Source: SZUA-318 sp964412015 (GTDB taxonomy: Bacteria > Gemmatimonadota > Gemmatimonadetes > Longimicrobiales > Gaopeijiaceae). From it: a DNA stretch of 64,000 bases. The notes beneath the pieces are model-generated. The model was not told where the DNA came from. It searched no databases and was given only the letters and a program-made list of their open reading frames with translations. Below are positions 1 through 10,132 of this stretch, in pieces. Position numbers and translations under genes: made by a program. How positions within the stretch are numbered: the stretch's first letter is position 1; every line of letters begins with the position of its first letter. The DNA is taken from the NCBI GenBank assembly GCA_964412015.1, contig CAYPMO010000002.1, positions 62,001 through 126,000 of the forward strand. Reading direction: 5' to 3'.

Positions 1-3
1 ACC

Positions 4-1467
4 GTGAGTCCGACCCAACCCGGCCGCTCGATCCCGGCCGGGTTCCTCGGCCTGTCTCACGAATGGGGACAGGCCCAACTGCTCATGGGCGACCCGGCGA
101 TCGGCGTCAACCCCATCTACCGCCAGCTCGTCCGAAACCTGGCCGCGTACGGCGGGGGTCCGGTCTCGCTGCGTATCGGCGGAGGCACGACCGATCGCAC
201 CGGCCCGCCGCGGGCGAACACGATCACGCCGCTCGCCCGGCTCTACGAGGACCTGAGCACGCCCGCACCGTTCGTCTCGTTCATACTCGGCGTCAACCTC
301 GGAGCCGACGACGCCCGCCTCGCGGCCCGGCAGGCCAGGGCGTACACCGAGGGCATGCCGTTCGGCTCCATCGAGGCGCTCGAGATCGGCAACCAGCCCG
401 ACACGTACGAAGATCTGGGCTACCGCCGCGCGGGATGGGGATGGGCGGGCTACCTGGAGGACTTCCGCGCCTGGACGAGGAGCATTCGCGCCGCGGTCCC
501 CGACGGACCGGCGTTCATGGCACCCTCCAACGCGGCCTTCGCGGGCCACCCGCCCGTGCCGGACATGGCGGCAGGCGGCTTCGGGACGGAAGAAGACCTG
601 ACCCAGCTCCTGGCCCAGGCGAAGGATACGCTCGCGATCGTCAGCCAGCACGCCTACGCCACCGGCGGCTCCGCCTGTGGAGGGAACCCGACGCCGGGGT
701 TCCTGCTCGCGCCCACCTCCACCACCGAGAGTGCGGCGCTGGCGAAGACCTACGTGGCGCTGGCCAGGAGCGGCGGCAAGCCCTACCGGATCTCCGAGAT
801 GAACTCGATCATGTGCGGCGGTGAGCCCGGCGTCAGCGACGCGTTCGAGGCGGCGCTGTGGGCGGTGGACATGCTCTTCGAGTACGCGGCGGCCGGCGTG
901 GTCGGGGTGAACGTCCACACCAACAACTGGGACACGATCCGCGGCTGGGACGCCCAGGGCGCCTTCCTGTTCGACGTTCCGGAGAGGCAGTACACGGCGT
1001 CGAACATCACGCCGCCGCCGCCGCCGGATGCGACGTTGAGCGACGATTATCGCTTGCGTGCGGTGCTGCCCCTCTACTACGGCCTCTGGCTCTTCGCCGA
1101 GGCGACCGGCAGTCTCGGCCAGATGGTGCCGGCCGCCGTCGAAACCACCGCGAACCTGAAGGCGTGGGCGACGCTCGATCCCGCCACGGACGACCTTCGC
1201 GTGGCCGTCATCAACAAGGACCAGCAGGCCGCCGGGACCGTTCGGATGATCATACCGGGGTACCCCGTGGGCAACGTGAAGCGCCTGCTCGCGCCGTCGA
1301 TCGGCGCAAAGGAGGGAATCACGTACGGGATGCAGACGTTCGACGGGAGCCTGGACGGAAAGCCGGTGGGCACGGAGCAAGCCGAGAACGTCAGGTCCGC
1401 CCAGAACGGCGTCTTCACCATCACGATCGCACCCGCGAGCGCGGTGTTGCTGATCGCGAGGAAATAG
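4..1467 (+). CDS. GH79-like glycoside hydrolase (5' end probably outside window)
   Basis: Resembles family 79 glycoside hydrolases (beta-glucuronidase/heparanase type): an N-terminal strand with GFLGLSHEW, a TIM-barrel region and a C-terminal beta domain ending in a hydrophobic strand. The usual nucleophile position matches E265 (ISEMNS). The acid/base motif normally read as GNEPD is GNQPD here (Q131), so the general acid may be missing. No signal peptide is visible because the frame begins at the window edge; the GTG at position 4 is only the first available start and the gene probably extends upstream. Expected role: extracellular or periplasmic cleavage of uronic-acid-containing glycans. 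A non-catalytic homologue is possible because of Q131. Family call fairly secure, activity uncertain. Confidence 0.7.
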   Translation: MSPTQPGRSIPAGFLGLSHEWGQAQLLMGDPAIGVNPIYRQLVRNLAAYGGGPVSLRIGGGTTDRTGPPRANTITPLARLYEDLSTPAPFVSFILGVNLGADDARLAARQARAYTEGMPFGSIEALEIGNQPDTYEDLGYRRAGWGWAGYLEDFRAWTRSIRAAVPDGPAFMAPSNAAFAGHPPVPDMAAGGFGTEEDLTQLLAQAKDTLAIVSQHAYATGGSACGGNPTPGFLLAPTSTTESAALAKTYVALARSGGKPYRISEMNSIMCGGEPGVSDAFEAALWAVDMLFEYAAAGVVGVNVHTNNWDTIRGWDAQGAFLFDVPERQYTASNITPPPPPDATLSDDYRLRAVLPLYYGLWLFAEATGSLGQMVPAAVETTANLKAWATLDPATDDLRVAVINKDQQAAGTVRMIIPGYPVGNVKRLLAPSIGAKEGITYGMQTFDGSLDGKPVGTEQAENVRSAQNGVFTITIAPASAVLLIARK

Positions 1468-1499
1468 GGACGCGAGGCGGGGGGCGGTCGTGCGCTAGG

Positions 1500-1763
1500 C
1501 TAGGCCCGAGCGATCCTCCGCTCCTCCCCGCTCCGGCGCTCCCAGAGGCGGCGGTCCACGGCATGGCGGCGCTCGATCGTCGAGCGGCGCTCTACGTGCC
1601 GTCGGTCGCCCCGAGCGCGTTGTTCGGCCGCCACCACGATGATCACGTTGCGTCGCGGGCGCACCCGGCGGTCGGCCAGTCTTCGCCGGTCGCCCTGACG
1701 TCTCTCGAGGAGCGTTCGACGGTCTTCCCCGGACCTGCGGTCTTCGAGGCGTTCCTGGAACAT
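1500..1763 (-). CDS. small Arg/Glu/Asp-rich protein with ERRxxDRR repeats
   Basis: Function not recognised. The 87-residue product is almost entirely built from short repeats of the form E/D-R-R (for example RRSGEDRR, ERRQGDRR, RRHAVDRR) around one short hydrophobic segment near the middle (NVIIVVAAE). It is extremely basic and acidic at once and would probably be disordered or form charged helices. I chose the ATG at 1763 because everything upstream in the frame looks like non-coding extension; there is no convincing ribosome-binding site, which lowers confidence. It lies just downstream of the exchanger gene on the same strand, with about 70 bp between them. Confidence 0.45.
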   Translation of the reverse strand: MFQERLEDRRSGEDRRTLLERRQGDRRRLADRRVRPRRNVIIVVAAEQRARGDRRHVERRSTIERRHAVDRRLWERRSGEERRIARA

Positions 1764-1834
1764 GGATGGAGGGATTTGTCGGGGGCGTAAGGGTCGCAAG
1801 TACGAAGTGAATCTTAGCGCCTGAACACAGGGTG

Positions 1835-4396
1835 TCAAAGGTTCTCGCGGAGTTCCGCCCGACGCTCCCGGTCGGCCTCTTCGAGGGCTTCTTTCATGGC
1901 TGGAGAGGCTTCGAGCACCGTGTCCAGATCTTCCCTCCGGAGCTCGTACAGCGCGCATGGCGTCACCGCTCGGCACGTCGCCGTACGGGCGCCTCCGTGT
2001 AGGAGCGCCATCTCTCCGAAGAACTCGCCGGCGAGCAGCGTCGCCACGTCCCGCGTGATCCCCCCGTCCTGGCGCGACACCCGGACCACCCCCCGGGCCA
2101 CCAGGAACAGCGAGGATCCGCTCTCACCCTGCCGGACGATCGCGTCGCCGGCGGGGGCCGTGCGGCGGCGGAGCTTCTCGACCACCCGGGCGTGCTCCTC
2201 CCGCGGGAGAGCCTGGAAGAACGGAACCTTCCGGAGCAGCTCCTCGGGATCCACCGCGAGCTTCGCCGCCTGGCTCGCGCGCAGCGTCCGCAGCTCCCGG
2301 GCCATCTCCTCGAGCATCACCTCGGCGACGCCGTGCGGGATGGTGCCGGCGTGTGCCTTTTCCTCGATGGCTCCCTTCTCGGCGTGGAGCGCCAGACGAT
2401 CGGCCAGGCGCTCCTGCGTCGCGGCGACGAACTCGGGGAACAGCTCGGCCGTCTGGTCCAAGCGGCTTCGCGCGCTCTCGTGCCAGTACTCGTACGTCGC
2501 ACGGACCTCCTGGACGATGTCGGGGCGCGACGCCTGGCTCTCTCCGAGCGCGGCCAGGTCCTCCAGGACGCGCGCGCTCCCCCGGAACCGTGCCCACGCG
2601 ACCTCGTAGTCCCGGGCGGCGCGGCCGGCGCGCAGCCGTTCTACCCGAGGTCCCAGCCCCGGGAAGCGCTCGAGCAGGCGGTAGAGCGCGGTCTCGAGGC
2701 GCTCTCCGGACGGCGGGTGCAGCGTGAACTCCGGGAGGCGGCCCTCGTGGCGGATGCCTTCGGTCTGCAACTCGATGGAGTAGGCCAGGTTGCGGTACGT
2801 GCGCTCTCCGACGTGCGCGTTCGAGAACATCTGGTAGTAGAACGCCTTCTCCTCGCCGAGGCAGCGCAGGTAGAGGAGCCGTTTCTCCTCCTGCGCGTCC
2901 ATTTCCCTCGCGCGCAGGTGGTCGAGCTGGCCCTTGAGCCGGTCGAGCTCTCCATCGCACCGCGCGGTCATCTCGTCGGCGATGCGCGGGGAAAACAGTC
3001 CGTCGGCCCGGAGATCGGGAATCTCCGCGAGCGTCCTGCGCTTGGCCGCGATCAGCCCGTCCAGCCGCGCCATCCTGTCGGAGAGAGGAGGGACGTGGAG
3101 CCCGTAGTGCTTCACCACGGTCTCGATCGTGAGCCCCTGGACGAGCAGCGTGAAGAGCACCGCACCCGTTGCGATCGTGATGAAGAGCGCCTTGTTCTCG
3201 ACGGAGGCGGGCAGGGAGAGCGAGATCGCGAGCGCGATGCCCCCACGCAGGCCGCCCCAGTACATGACCGTCTGGTATCCGAAGGGGATGGGATCGTTTC
3301 CGGGGAGCTTCCCGAGGAGCGGGAGGAGCGTGTAGATGACGATGGCTCGCGAGACCAGCATGGCCAAGACGACCCAGAACAGCACCGGGAGCGCCGCGAC
3401 GAGATCGCCCAGATTCACGGTGAGCCCGACGAGGAGGAAGATCAGGGCGTTGGCCACCCCGGCCATGTAATCCCAGAAATGCTCCAGGTAGATGACGGTG
3501 GACGGCGTGATCTTGGCCAGTCCCCAACCGCCCAGCACGACCCCGGCGGCTACGGCCGCCATCACCCCGCTCAGGTGCAGCCAGTGCTCGGCCACGTAGA
3601 ACGACAAATAGGCGAGGATCGTCGTGAGCGTGATCTCGAAGAACTTGTCTCCGCCCAGATCGCCCATGATGGCGCCGGCCAGCAGAGCGAGGAGCCACCC
3701 CACGACGAGGCCGCCGAAGAACACCGCCACGAACTGCACGGACCCGACGATCAGCGTGTCGGTCGTGAGCACCCCGGCTGCCATCACGCCGATGATGATG
3801 CGTGACAGCACGATCGCGGTCGCGTCGTTGAAGAGGCTCTCGCCTTCCACAAGCATGGTCAGGCGCTTGGGCGCACCGAGCTGGCCGAAGAGCGCGATCA
3901 CCGCCACGGGGTCCGTGGCGGACAGGATCGAGCCGAGCAAGAGCGCCTCGGCCCAGTTCAGGTGCACGCCCACCCAGGGGGCCGCCAGGTGCATGATCCA
4001 GCCGATGACGGCTGTGGAGAGGAGAAGCCCGGGAACGGCCAGCGTGAGGGTCGGCGCCAGGTTCTCGCGGAGGGCCCGCGCGTCCAGGTGGAACGCCGAC
4101 TGGAAGATCAGCGCGGGCAGGAACACGAAGAACACGACGTCCGGGTTCACCTCCACCACCGCCAACGGCGCCAGGAAACCGACGTGGTCGGCGAGCCAGC
4201 CGAGGACGGCCCCTGTCACCACGAGGGCGACCGTGAAGGGAACCCCGGTTCGCTTGGAGAACGGGTGAACGGCCGCGGCGATCACCAGCAGGCCGACGAA
4301 CGCGCCCACGAGCGATACCACGGCACTCGCATGGGCCGCGGCCTGAGCTTCGGCCGCGGTCCCGGCGGCACCTTGCACCCACGTCGGCAGCAGCAT
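1835..4396 (-). CDS. CPA1-type Na+/H+ exchanger with C-terminal cyclic-nucleotide-binding domain
   Basis: Membrane antiporter of the CPA1 (NhaP/SOS1) family. About twelve hydrophobic segments fill residues 25-430. The family motifs are present: SATDPVAV at 159-166 and ESLFND with the ion-binding Asn190-Asp191 pair. A long charged cytoplasmic region follows, and a cNMP-binding/Crp-like domain spans roughly 715-840, including a GEFFGEMALLHGGARTAT phosphate-binding cassette. At 853 residues it is about twice the length of a minimal exchanger, as in plant SOS1 and sperm NHE. The start ATG is preceded by GAGGAGG. It is the second gene of a two-gene unit behind the K+ channel gene, 30 bp upstream, which suggests joint control of pH, Na+ and K+. 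Confidence 0.9.
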   Translation of the reverse strand: MLLPTWVQGAAGTAAEAQAAAHASAVVSLVGAFVGLLVIAAAVHPFSKRTGVPFTVALVVTGAVLGWLADHVGFLAPLAVVEVNPDVVFFVFLPALIFQSAFHLDARALRENLAPTLTLAVPGLLLSTAVIGWIMHLAAPWVGVHLNWAEALLLGSILSATDPVAVIALFGQLGAPKRLTMLVEGESLFNDATAIVLSRIIIGVMAAGVLTTDTLIVGSVQFVAVFFGGLVVGWLLALLAGAIMGDLGGDKFFEITLTTILAYLSFYVAEHWLHLSGVMAAVAAGVVLGGWGLAKITPSTVIYLEHFWDYMAGVANALIFLLVGLTVNLGDLVAALPVLFWVVLAMLVSRAIVIYTLLPLLGKLPGNDPIPFGYQTVMYWGGLRGGIALAISLSLPASVENKALFITIATGAVLFTLLVQGLTIETVVKHYGLHVPPLSDRMARLDGLIAAKRRTLAEIPDLRADGLFSPRIADEMTARCDGELDRLKGQLDHLRAREMDAQEEKRLLYLRCLGEEKAFYYQMFSNAHVGERTYRNLAYSIELQTEGIRHEGRLPEFTLHPPSGERLETALYRLLERFPGLGPRVERLRAGRAARDYEVAWARFRGSARVLEDLAALGESQASRPDIVQEVRATYEYWHESARSRLDQTAELFPEFVAATQERLADRLALHAEKGAIEEKAHAGTIPHGVAEVMLEEMARELRTLRASQAAKLAVDPEELLRKVPFFQALPREEHARVVEKLRRRTAPAGDAIVRQGESGSSLFLVARGVVRVSRQDGGITRDVATLLAGEFFGEMALLHGGARTATCRAVTPCALYELRREDLDTVLEASPAMKEALEEADRERRAELRENL

Positions 4397-4426
4397 GATG
4401 ACCTCCTCAGGTCATCGTGGTTTCCT

Positions 4427-5506
4427 TCACGCGGTCGGCTGTGAGATCATGACGCCGCCGACGTGGTCGCAGAGCGCCCGGGCATCCTTGGGGGATCCCA
4501 GGAAGATGAGGATCATGCCGGGCGTGACCGGCTGGCTCCGGGGGGGGTTGTAGCGCCAGGTCCCGTCCTGGTCCCGCTCCGCGAGCAGCAACGCTCCCGG
4601 AATCTTCTCGAGTCCGATCTCGTTGAGCGCCCGTCCGACCAACGGGGATCCCTCGGGGATCTGGATCTCGTCGATCCGGAGGTTGAGATCCCGATTCCGG
4701 AGCATGGTGTCGAGGAACGTCACCACGGTGGGACGGATCAGCTCGGATGCCATGCGGAGCCCGCCGATGAAGTTGGGCGACACGACTGCGTCCGCACCGA
4801 CCTTGCGAAGCCTGGCCTCGGCCTCGACCTCCCCGGTGCGCGTCACGATACGGATGTTCGGGTTGAGCTGTCGGGCCGTGAGCGTGGCGACCAGGTTGTC
4901 CTTGTCGGACTCCATGGCCGCCACGAAGCCGGTGGCTCGTTTGACTCCGGCGAGCAGCAGCACCTCCTCCTTGGACGGGTCCCCGACCAACGTGGGGACA
5001 TCCTGCAGCGTATCCGAGACGCGGCTCGCGTCTTCGGCCCGCTCCACCACCATGACGACGGGCCGGCGCACCGACACGAGCTCTCTGGCCGTGTAGATGG
5101 CCGTCTGCCCCGATCCGCACACGATCAGGTGGCGGTCGAGCCGGGCGAGTTCCTTCTCCATGCGCCGTCTCCTGAAGACGTGTCCGAGCTGACCCTCGAG
5201 GATGAAGGCCGTCGCGGTCGTGACGAAATAGGCCACGCCCCCCATTCCCAGGAGAATGAGGACCGCCGTGAAGATGAAGGCGCCCTCCGTCGCGAGCTCC
5301 ACCTCGTAGCCGAAGCCCACGGTGGTGAGGGTGATGGCCGTCATGAAGAACGCCCGCACCCAGCCCGCGCTCGGGTCGATGACGTGGAAGCCCACCGTCC
5401 CCACGAGGGTTACGGCGAACATGTACGCCGCGCCGCCGAAGAGCCGGACGCGCAGGTCCTTCAGGTCGCGATCGACGTCCTGGGCTGTGGGCGGGTAGAT
5501 GTCCAC
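4427..5506 (-). CDS. two-TM potassium channel with RCK (TrkA-N/TrkA-C) domains
   Basis: Kch/MthK-like potassium channel. Two membrane helices (about 23-43 and 77-102) flank a pore loop with the selectivity filter TTVGFG at 61-66, a common variant of TVGYG. A cytoplasmic RCK domain follows with the nucleotide-binding GSG (131-133) after LIVC, and a TrkA-C domain fills about 270-355. The open frame extends far upstream opposite hutH, but the protein-like part begins at VDIYPP; no ATG lies nearby, so I chose the GTG at 5506, giving 359 residues. It is transcribed divergently from hutH and leads into the exchanger gene. Confidence 0.85.
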   Translation of the reverse strand: MDIYPPTAQDVDRDLKDLRVRLFGGAAYMFAVTLVGTVGFHVIDPSAGWVRAFFMTAITLTTVGFGYEVELATEGAFIFTAVLILLGMGGVAYFVTTATAFILEGQLGHVFRRRRMEKELARLDRHLIVCGSGQTAIYTARELVSVRRPVVMVVERAEDASRVSDTLQDVPTLVGDPSKEEVLLLAGVKRATGFVAAMESDKDNLVATLTARQLNPNIRIVTRTGEVEAEARLRKVGADAVVSPNFIGGLRMASELIRPTVVTFLDTMLRNRDLNLRIDEIQIPEGSPLVGRALNEIGLEKIPGALLLAERDQDGTWRYNPPRSQPVTPGMILIFLGSPKDARALCDHVGGVMISQPTA

Positions 5507-5677
5507 GACGGGGCGGGGACGGGGGGGTGCGCCGGGCGCTCGACGCTTCGCAATGTGGGTGGGGCTTCGGAACGGGCGCAAGCGGCTACCGCTTGCCGTC
5601 ACGGTCCGGTTTTCGGAATGTTCTGGTCGACGGTCGGCCCTTCCGGGGCCGCACCCACCCGAGCCCGCCACTCCATC

Positions 5678-7209
5678 ATGTCCGAGCGTGTCCTCCTCGA
5701 CGGCAGGAGCCTCTCCCTCGCCGAGGTCGAGACCGTCGCCAGAGATTCGTCCGTTCGCGTAGAGCTCTCGGAGACGGCCCGCGAGGCGATCTGCCGGAGC
5801 CGCGCGTTCGTGGCTGCCAAGATCGCCGGCGGAGAACGCGTGTACGGCGTCACCACCGGGTTCGGACGGCTCGCCGACGTGGTCATCGCCCCCGACGCGC
5901 GCACCGCGCTCCAGCACAACCTGGTTCGGAGCCATGCGGCGGGCGTCGGCGAGCCCCTCGACCGCGTGGCGGTGCGAGCGATCATGGTGCTCAGGGCCAA
6001 TGCGCTGGCCCGCGGCAACTCGGGGTGCCGCGTCGAGGTCGTCGAGCGGCTGCTCGAGCTGCTGAACCACGGGATCCACCCGAGGGTGCCACGCTACGGG
6101 TCGGTCGGGGCGAGCGGGGACCTCGGACCCCTCGCCCACGTGGCGCTCGCCGTGCTGGGCGAGGGGAGGGCCGAACGTGGAGGTGTCGAGGGAGACGTCG
6201 AAGGGCACCTGCGCGCCGAGGGGCTCGAGCCGCTCCACCTGGAGGCGAAGGAGGGCCTCTCGCTCATCAACGGGACCCAGGCCACCACCGCCCTGGGCAT
6301 TCTCGCCCTGCTCGCGGCCGAGCGGACCCTGGAGTCGCTCGAGGTCGCCGGGGCGATGTCGCTCGACGCGCTCCTCGGTACGCCCGAAGCGTTCCGGGCG
6401 GAGATCCAGGATGCCCGTCCCCACCGCGGTCAGGCGGAGAGCGCCGGCCGCCTGCGCGCGCTGATCCGGGGGTCGGAGATCCGGGAGTCCCACCGGGTGG
6501 GCGATACGCGCGTGCAGGACGCCTACGCGCTGCGGTGCATGCCGCAGGTCCACGGCGCGGCGCGGGAGGTGCTCCGGTACGTGCGAGGGATCCTCGAGAC
6601 CGAGGCGAACAGCGCCACGGACAACCCGCTGGTCTTTCCGGAGGCCGACGTGATCGTGAGCGGAGGAAACTTCCACGCTCAGATCGTCTCACAGGCTCTG
6701 GACTTCCTGGCGATCGCGGTCGCGGACCTCGCCGCGATCTCTGAGCGACGCATCGAACGCATGCTGAATCCCGACCTGTCGATGGGGCTCCCGGCATTCC
6801 TCACCGAGCAGCCGGGACTCCGGAGCGGGTTCATGGTCGCGCAGATCACCGCGGTGGACTCGCTGTCGGAGCTGCGCGTGCTGGCCCACCCGGCGAGCGT
6901 GGACTCGGTGACGACGAGCGCGAATCAGGAGGATCACGTCTCCATGGGCCTCACGGCGGCCCGGAAGGCACGCCAGGCCGTCGCATGCCTGGAGCAGGTC
7001 GCCGCCGTGGAGTTGCTCTGCGCGGCGCAGGGCCTGGAGTTCCGGCGCCCACTCCGGAGCGGGCCGCGTGTCGAGCGCGCGCACGCGCTGATCCGGGAGC
7101 GTGTGGCGCCACTCCACGAGGACCGGTCGTTGGGACCGGATCTCGACGCTTTGACTGAGCTGGTCCGCGGTGGGGATCTGGCCCGCATCGCGACCGGGGA
7201 GGACGACTG

Positions 7210-7210
<1 letters not shown>
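5678..7210 (+). CDS. hutH: histidine ammonia-lyase
   Basis: First step of histidine degradation: L-histidine to trans-urocanate and ammonia. The self-forming MIO prosthetic group comes from Ala145-Ser146-Gly147 in the motif GSVGASGDLGPLAH; Tyr56 in YGVTTGFG is the conserved active-site tyrosine. The 510-residue length matches the family. I took the ATG at 5678; the frame is open far upstream, but that part is antisense to the channel gene. It heads hutH-hutU-hutI, with hutU starting on the last base of its stop codon. The 171 bp between this gene and the divergent channel gene should hold both promoters, but I saw no clear HutC operator. Confidence 0.96.
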
Positions 7211-8870
<1,660 letters not shown>

Positions 8871-8871
<1 letters not shown>

Positions 8872-10103
8872 TGACCGGCACCCTCGTCGTGCGCAACGTG
8901 CACGTCGCCACCCTCCGGCCGGGTGGCGATCCGTGGGGTGAGGTGCGCCGCGGCGCGGTCGTCGTGCGGGACGGTCGTGTCTTGTGGGTGGGCCCGGAGT
9001 CCGAGCTGCCCGCTTCCGTGGGCGCCGCGGAGGACGAGGTGGACGGGGGTGGGCGCTGGCTCACGCCGGGGCTCGTGGACTGCCATACGCACCTCGTGTT
9101 CGCGGGCGACCGGGCCCGCGAGTTCGAGCAGCGCCTGGAGGGTGCGACCTACGAGGAGATCGCCCGAGCGGGCGGCGGCATCCTCTCCACGGTTCGCGCG
9201 ACCCGGGAAGCGTCCGAGGACGATCTGACGACGTCCGCCGTCGCGCGCCTGCGCCACCTCGCCGCCCGGGGGGTCACGGCCGTCGAGATCAAGTCGGGAT
9301 ACGGGCTCGATGTCGACACCGAGCTCCGGATGCTGCGCGTGGCCCACGCGGCGGCCGCGACCGTGGGGACGCCGGTGCGCGCCACGTTGCTCGGCATGCA
9401 CGCACTGCCTCCAGAGTACCACGGAGACCGCGACGGGTACGTGGACCTCGTATGTCGCGAGATGGTCCCGCGCGCGGCCCGCGAGGGGCTGGCCGACGCC
9501 GTCGACGCGTTCTGCGAGGGCATCGCGTTCACGCCTGCGGAGTGCGGGCGCGTCTTCCGCGTGGCCGAGGAGCACGGGCTCGCGCGGCGACTGCACGCCG
9601 ACCAGCTCTCGGATTCGGGCGGCGCCGCGCTTGCCGCCGCGCACGGAGCCGCCAGCGCCGACCACCTCGAGCACGCCTCGGAGGCGGGCGCGCGCGCGAT
9701 GGCGGAGGCCGGCACGATCGCCGTGCTCCTGCCGGGAGCCGCGTATTTCCTGCGCGAGGAGAACGCCCCTCCTGTGGAGGCCTTCCGGCGCCTGGGCGTC
9801 CCCATGGCGGTCGCCTCGGACCTGAACCCGGGGACCTCGCCGCTCCTCGACCCGCTCGGCGCGCTCAACCTCGCGTGCGTGCTCTTCGGCTTGACCCCTG
9901 CGGAGGCGCTCGCGGGCATGACCCGCGTCGCGGCCCGGGTCCTCGGCTGGGAGGCGGAGATGGGCACGGTGGAGCCAGGCAAGCGCGCCGACCTCGCTCT
10001 ATGGTCCGTGGACCATCCGGTCGAGCTGGCCTACTGGATGGGAGGATCCCCCTGCTGGCGGGTCATCCGGGGCGGGAAGGTGGTGGAGGGCACCGGGGCC
10101 TGA
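8871..10103 (+). CDS. hutI: imidazolonepropionase
   Basis: Hydrolyses 4-imidazolone-5-propionate to N-formimino-L-glutamate. It is an amidohydrolase-superfamily enzyme of 410 residues with the metal-binding motif DCHTHLVFAGDR (His72, His74), further metal ligands in the middle (LHADQLSDSGG region), and the catalytic Asp late in the barrel (ASDLNPGTSP). The start overlaps the hutU stop. No formiminoglutamase (hutG) or deiminase (hutF) follows; the next gene is on the opposite strand, so the last hut step must be encoded elsewhere. Confidence 0.96.
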
Positions 10104-10132
10104 GGGCCGCCCCGGCGCCCCATCCTCCCGCG

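Noticed and set aside
2192..3805. Long open frame on the plus strand inside the exchanger gene
   Set aside because: It is antisense to a well-supported gene, has no ribosome-binding site, and its Arg/Glu/His-rich composition is what the opposite strand of high-GC coding sequence gives.
4463..5677. In-frame upstream extension of hutH
   Set aside because: HutH homology begins at 5678; the upstream part is antisense to the channel gene and has random-looking composition.
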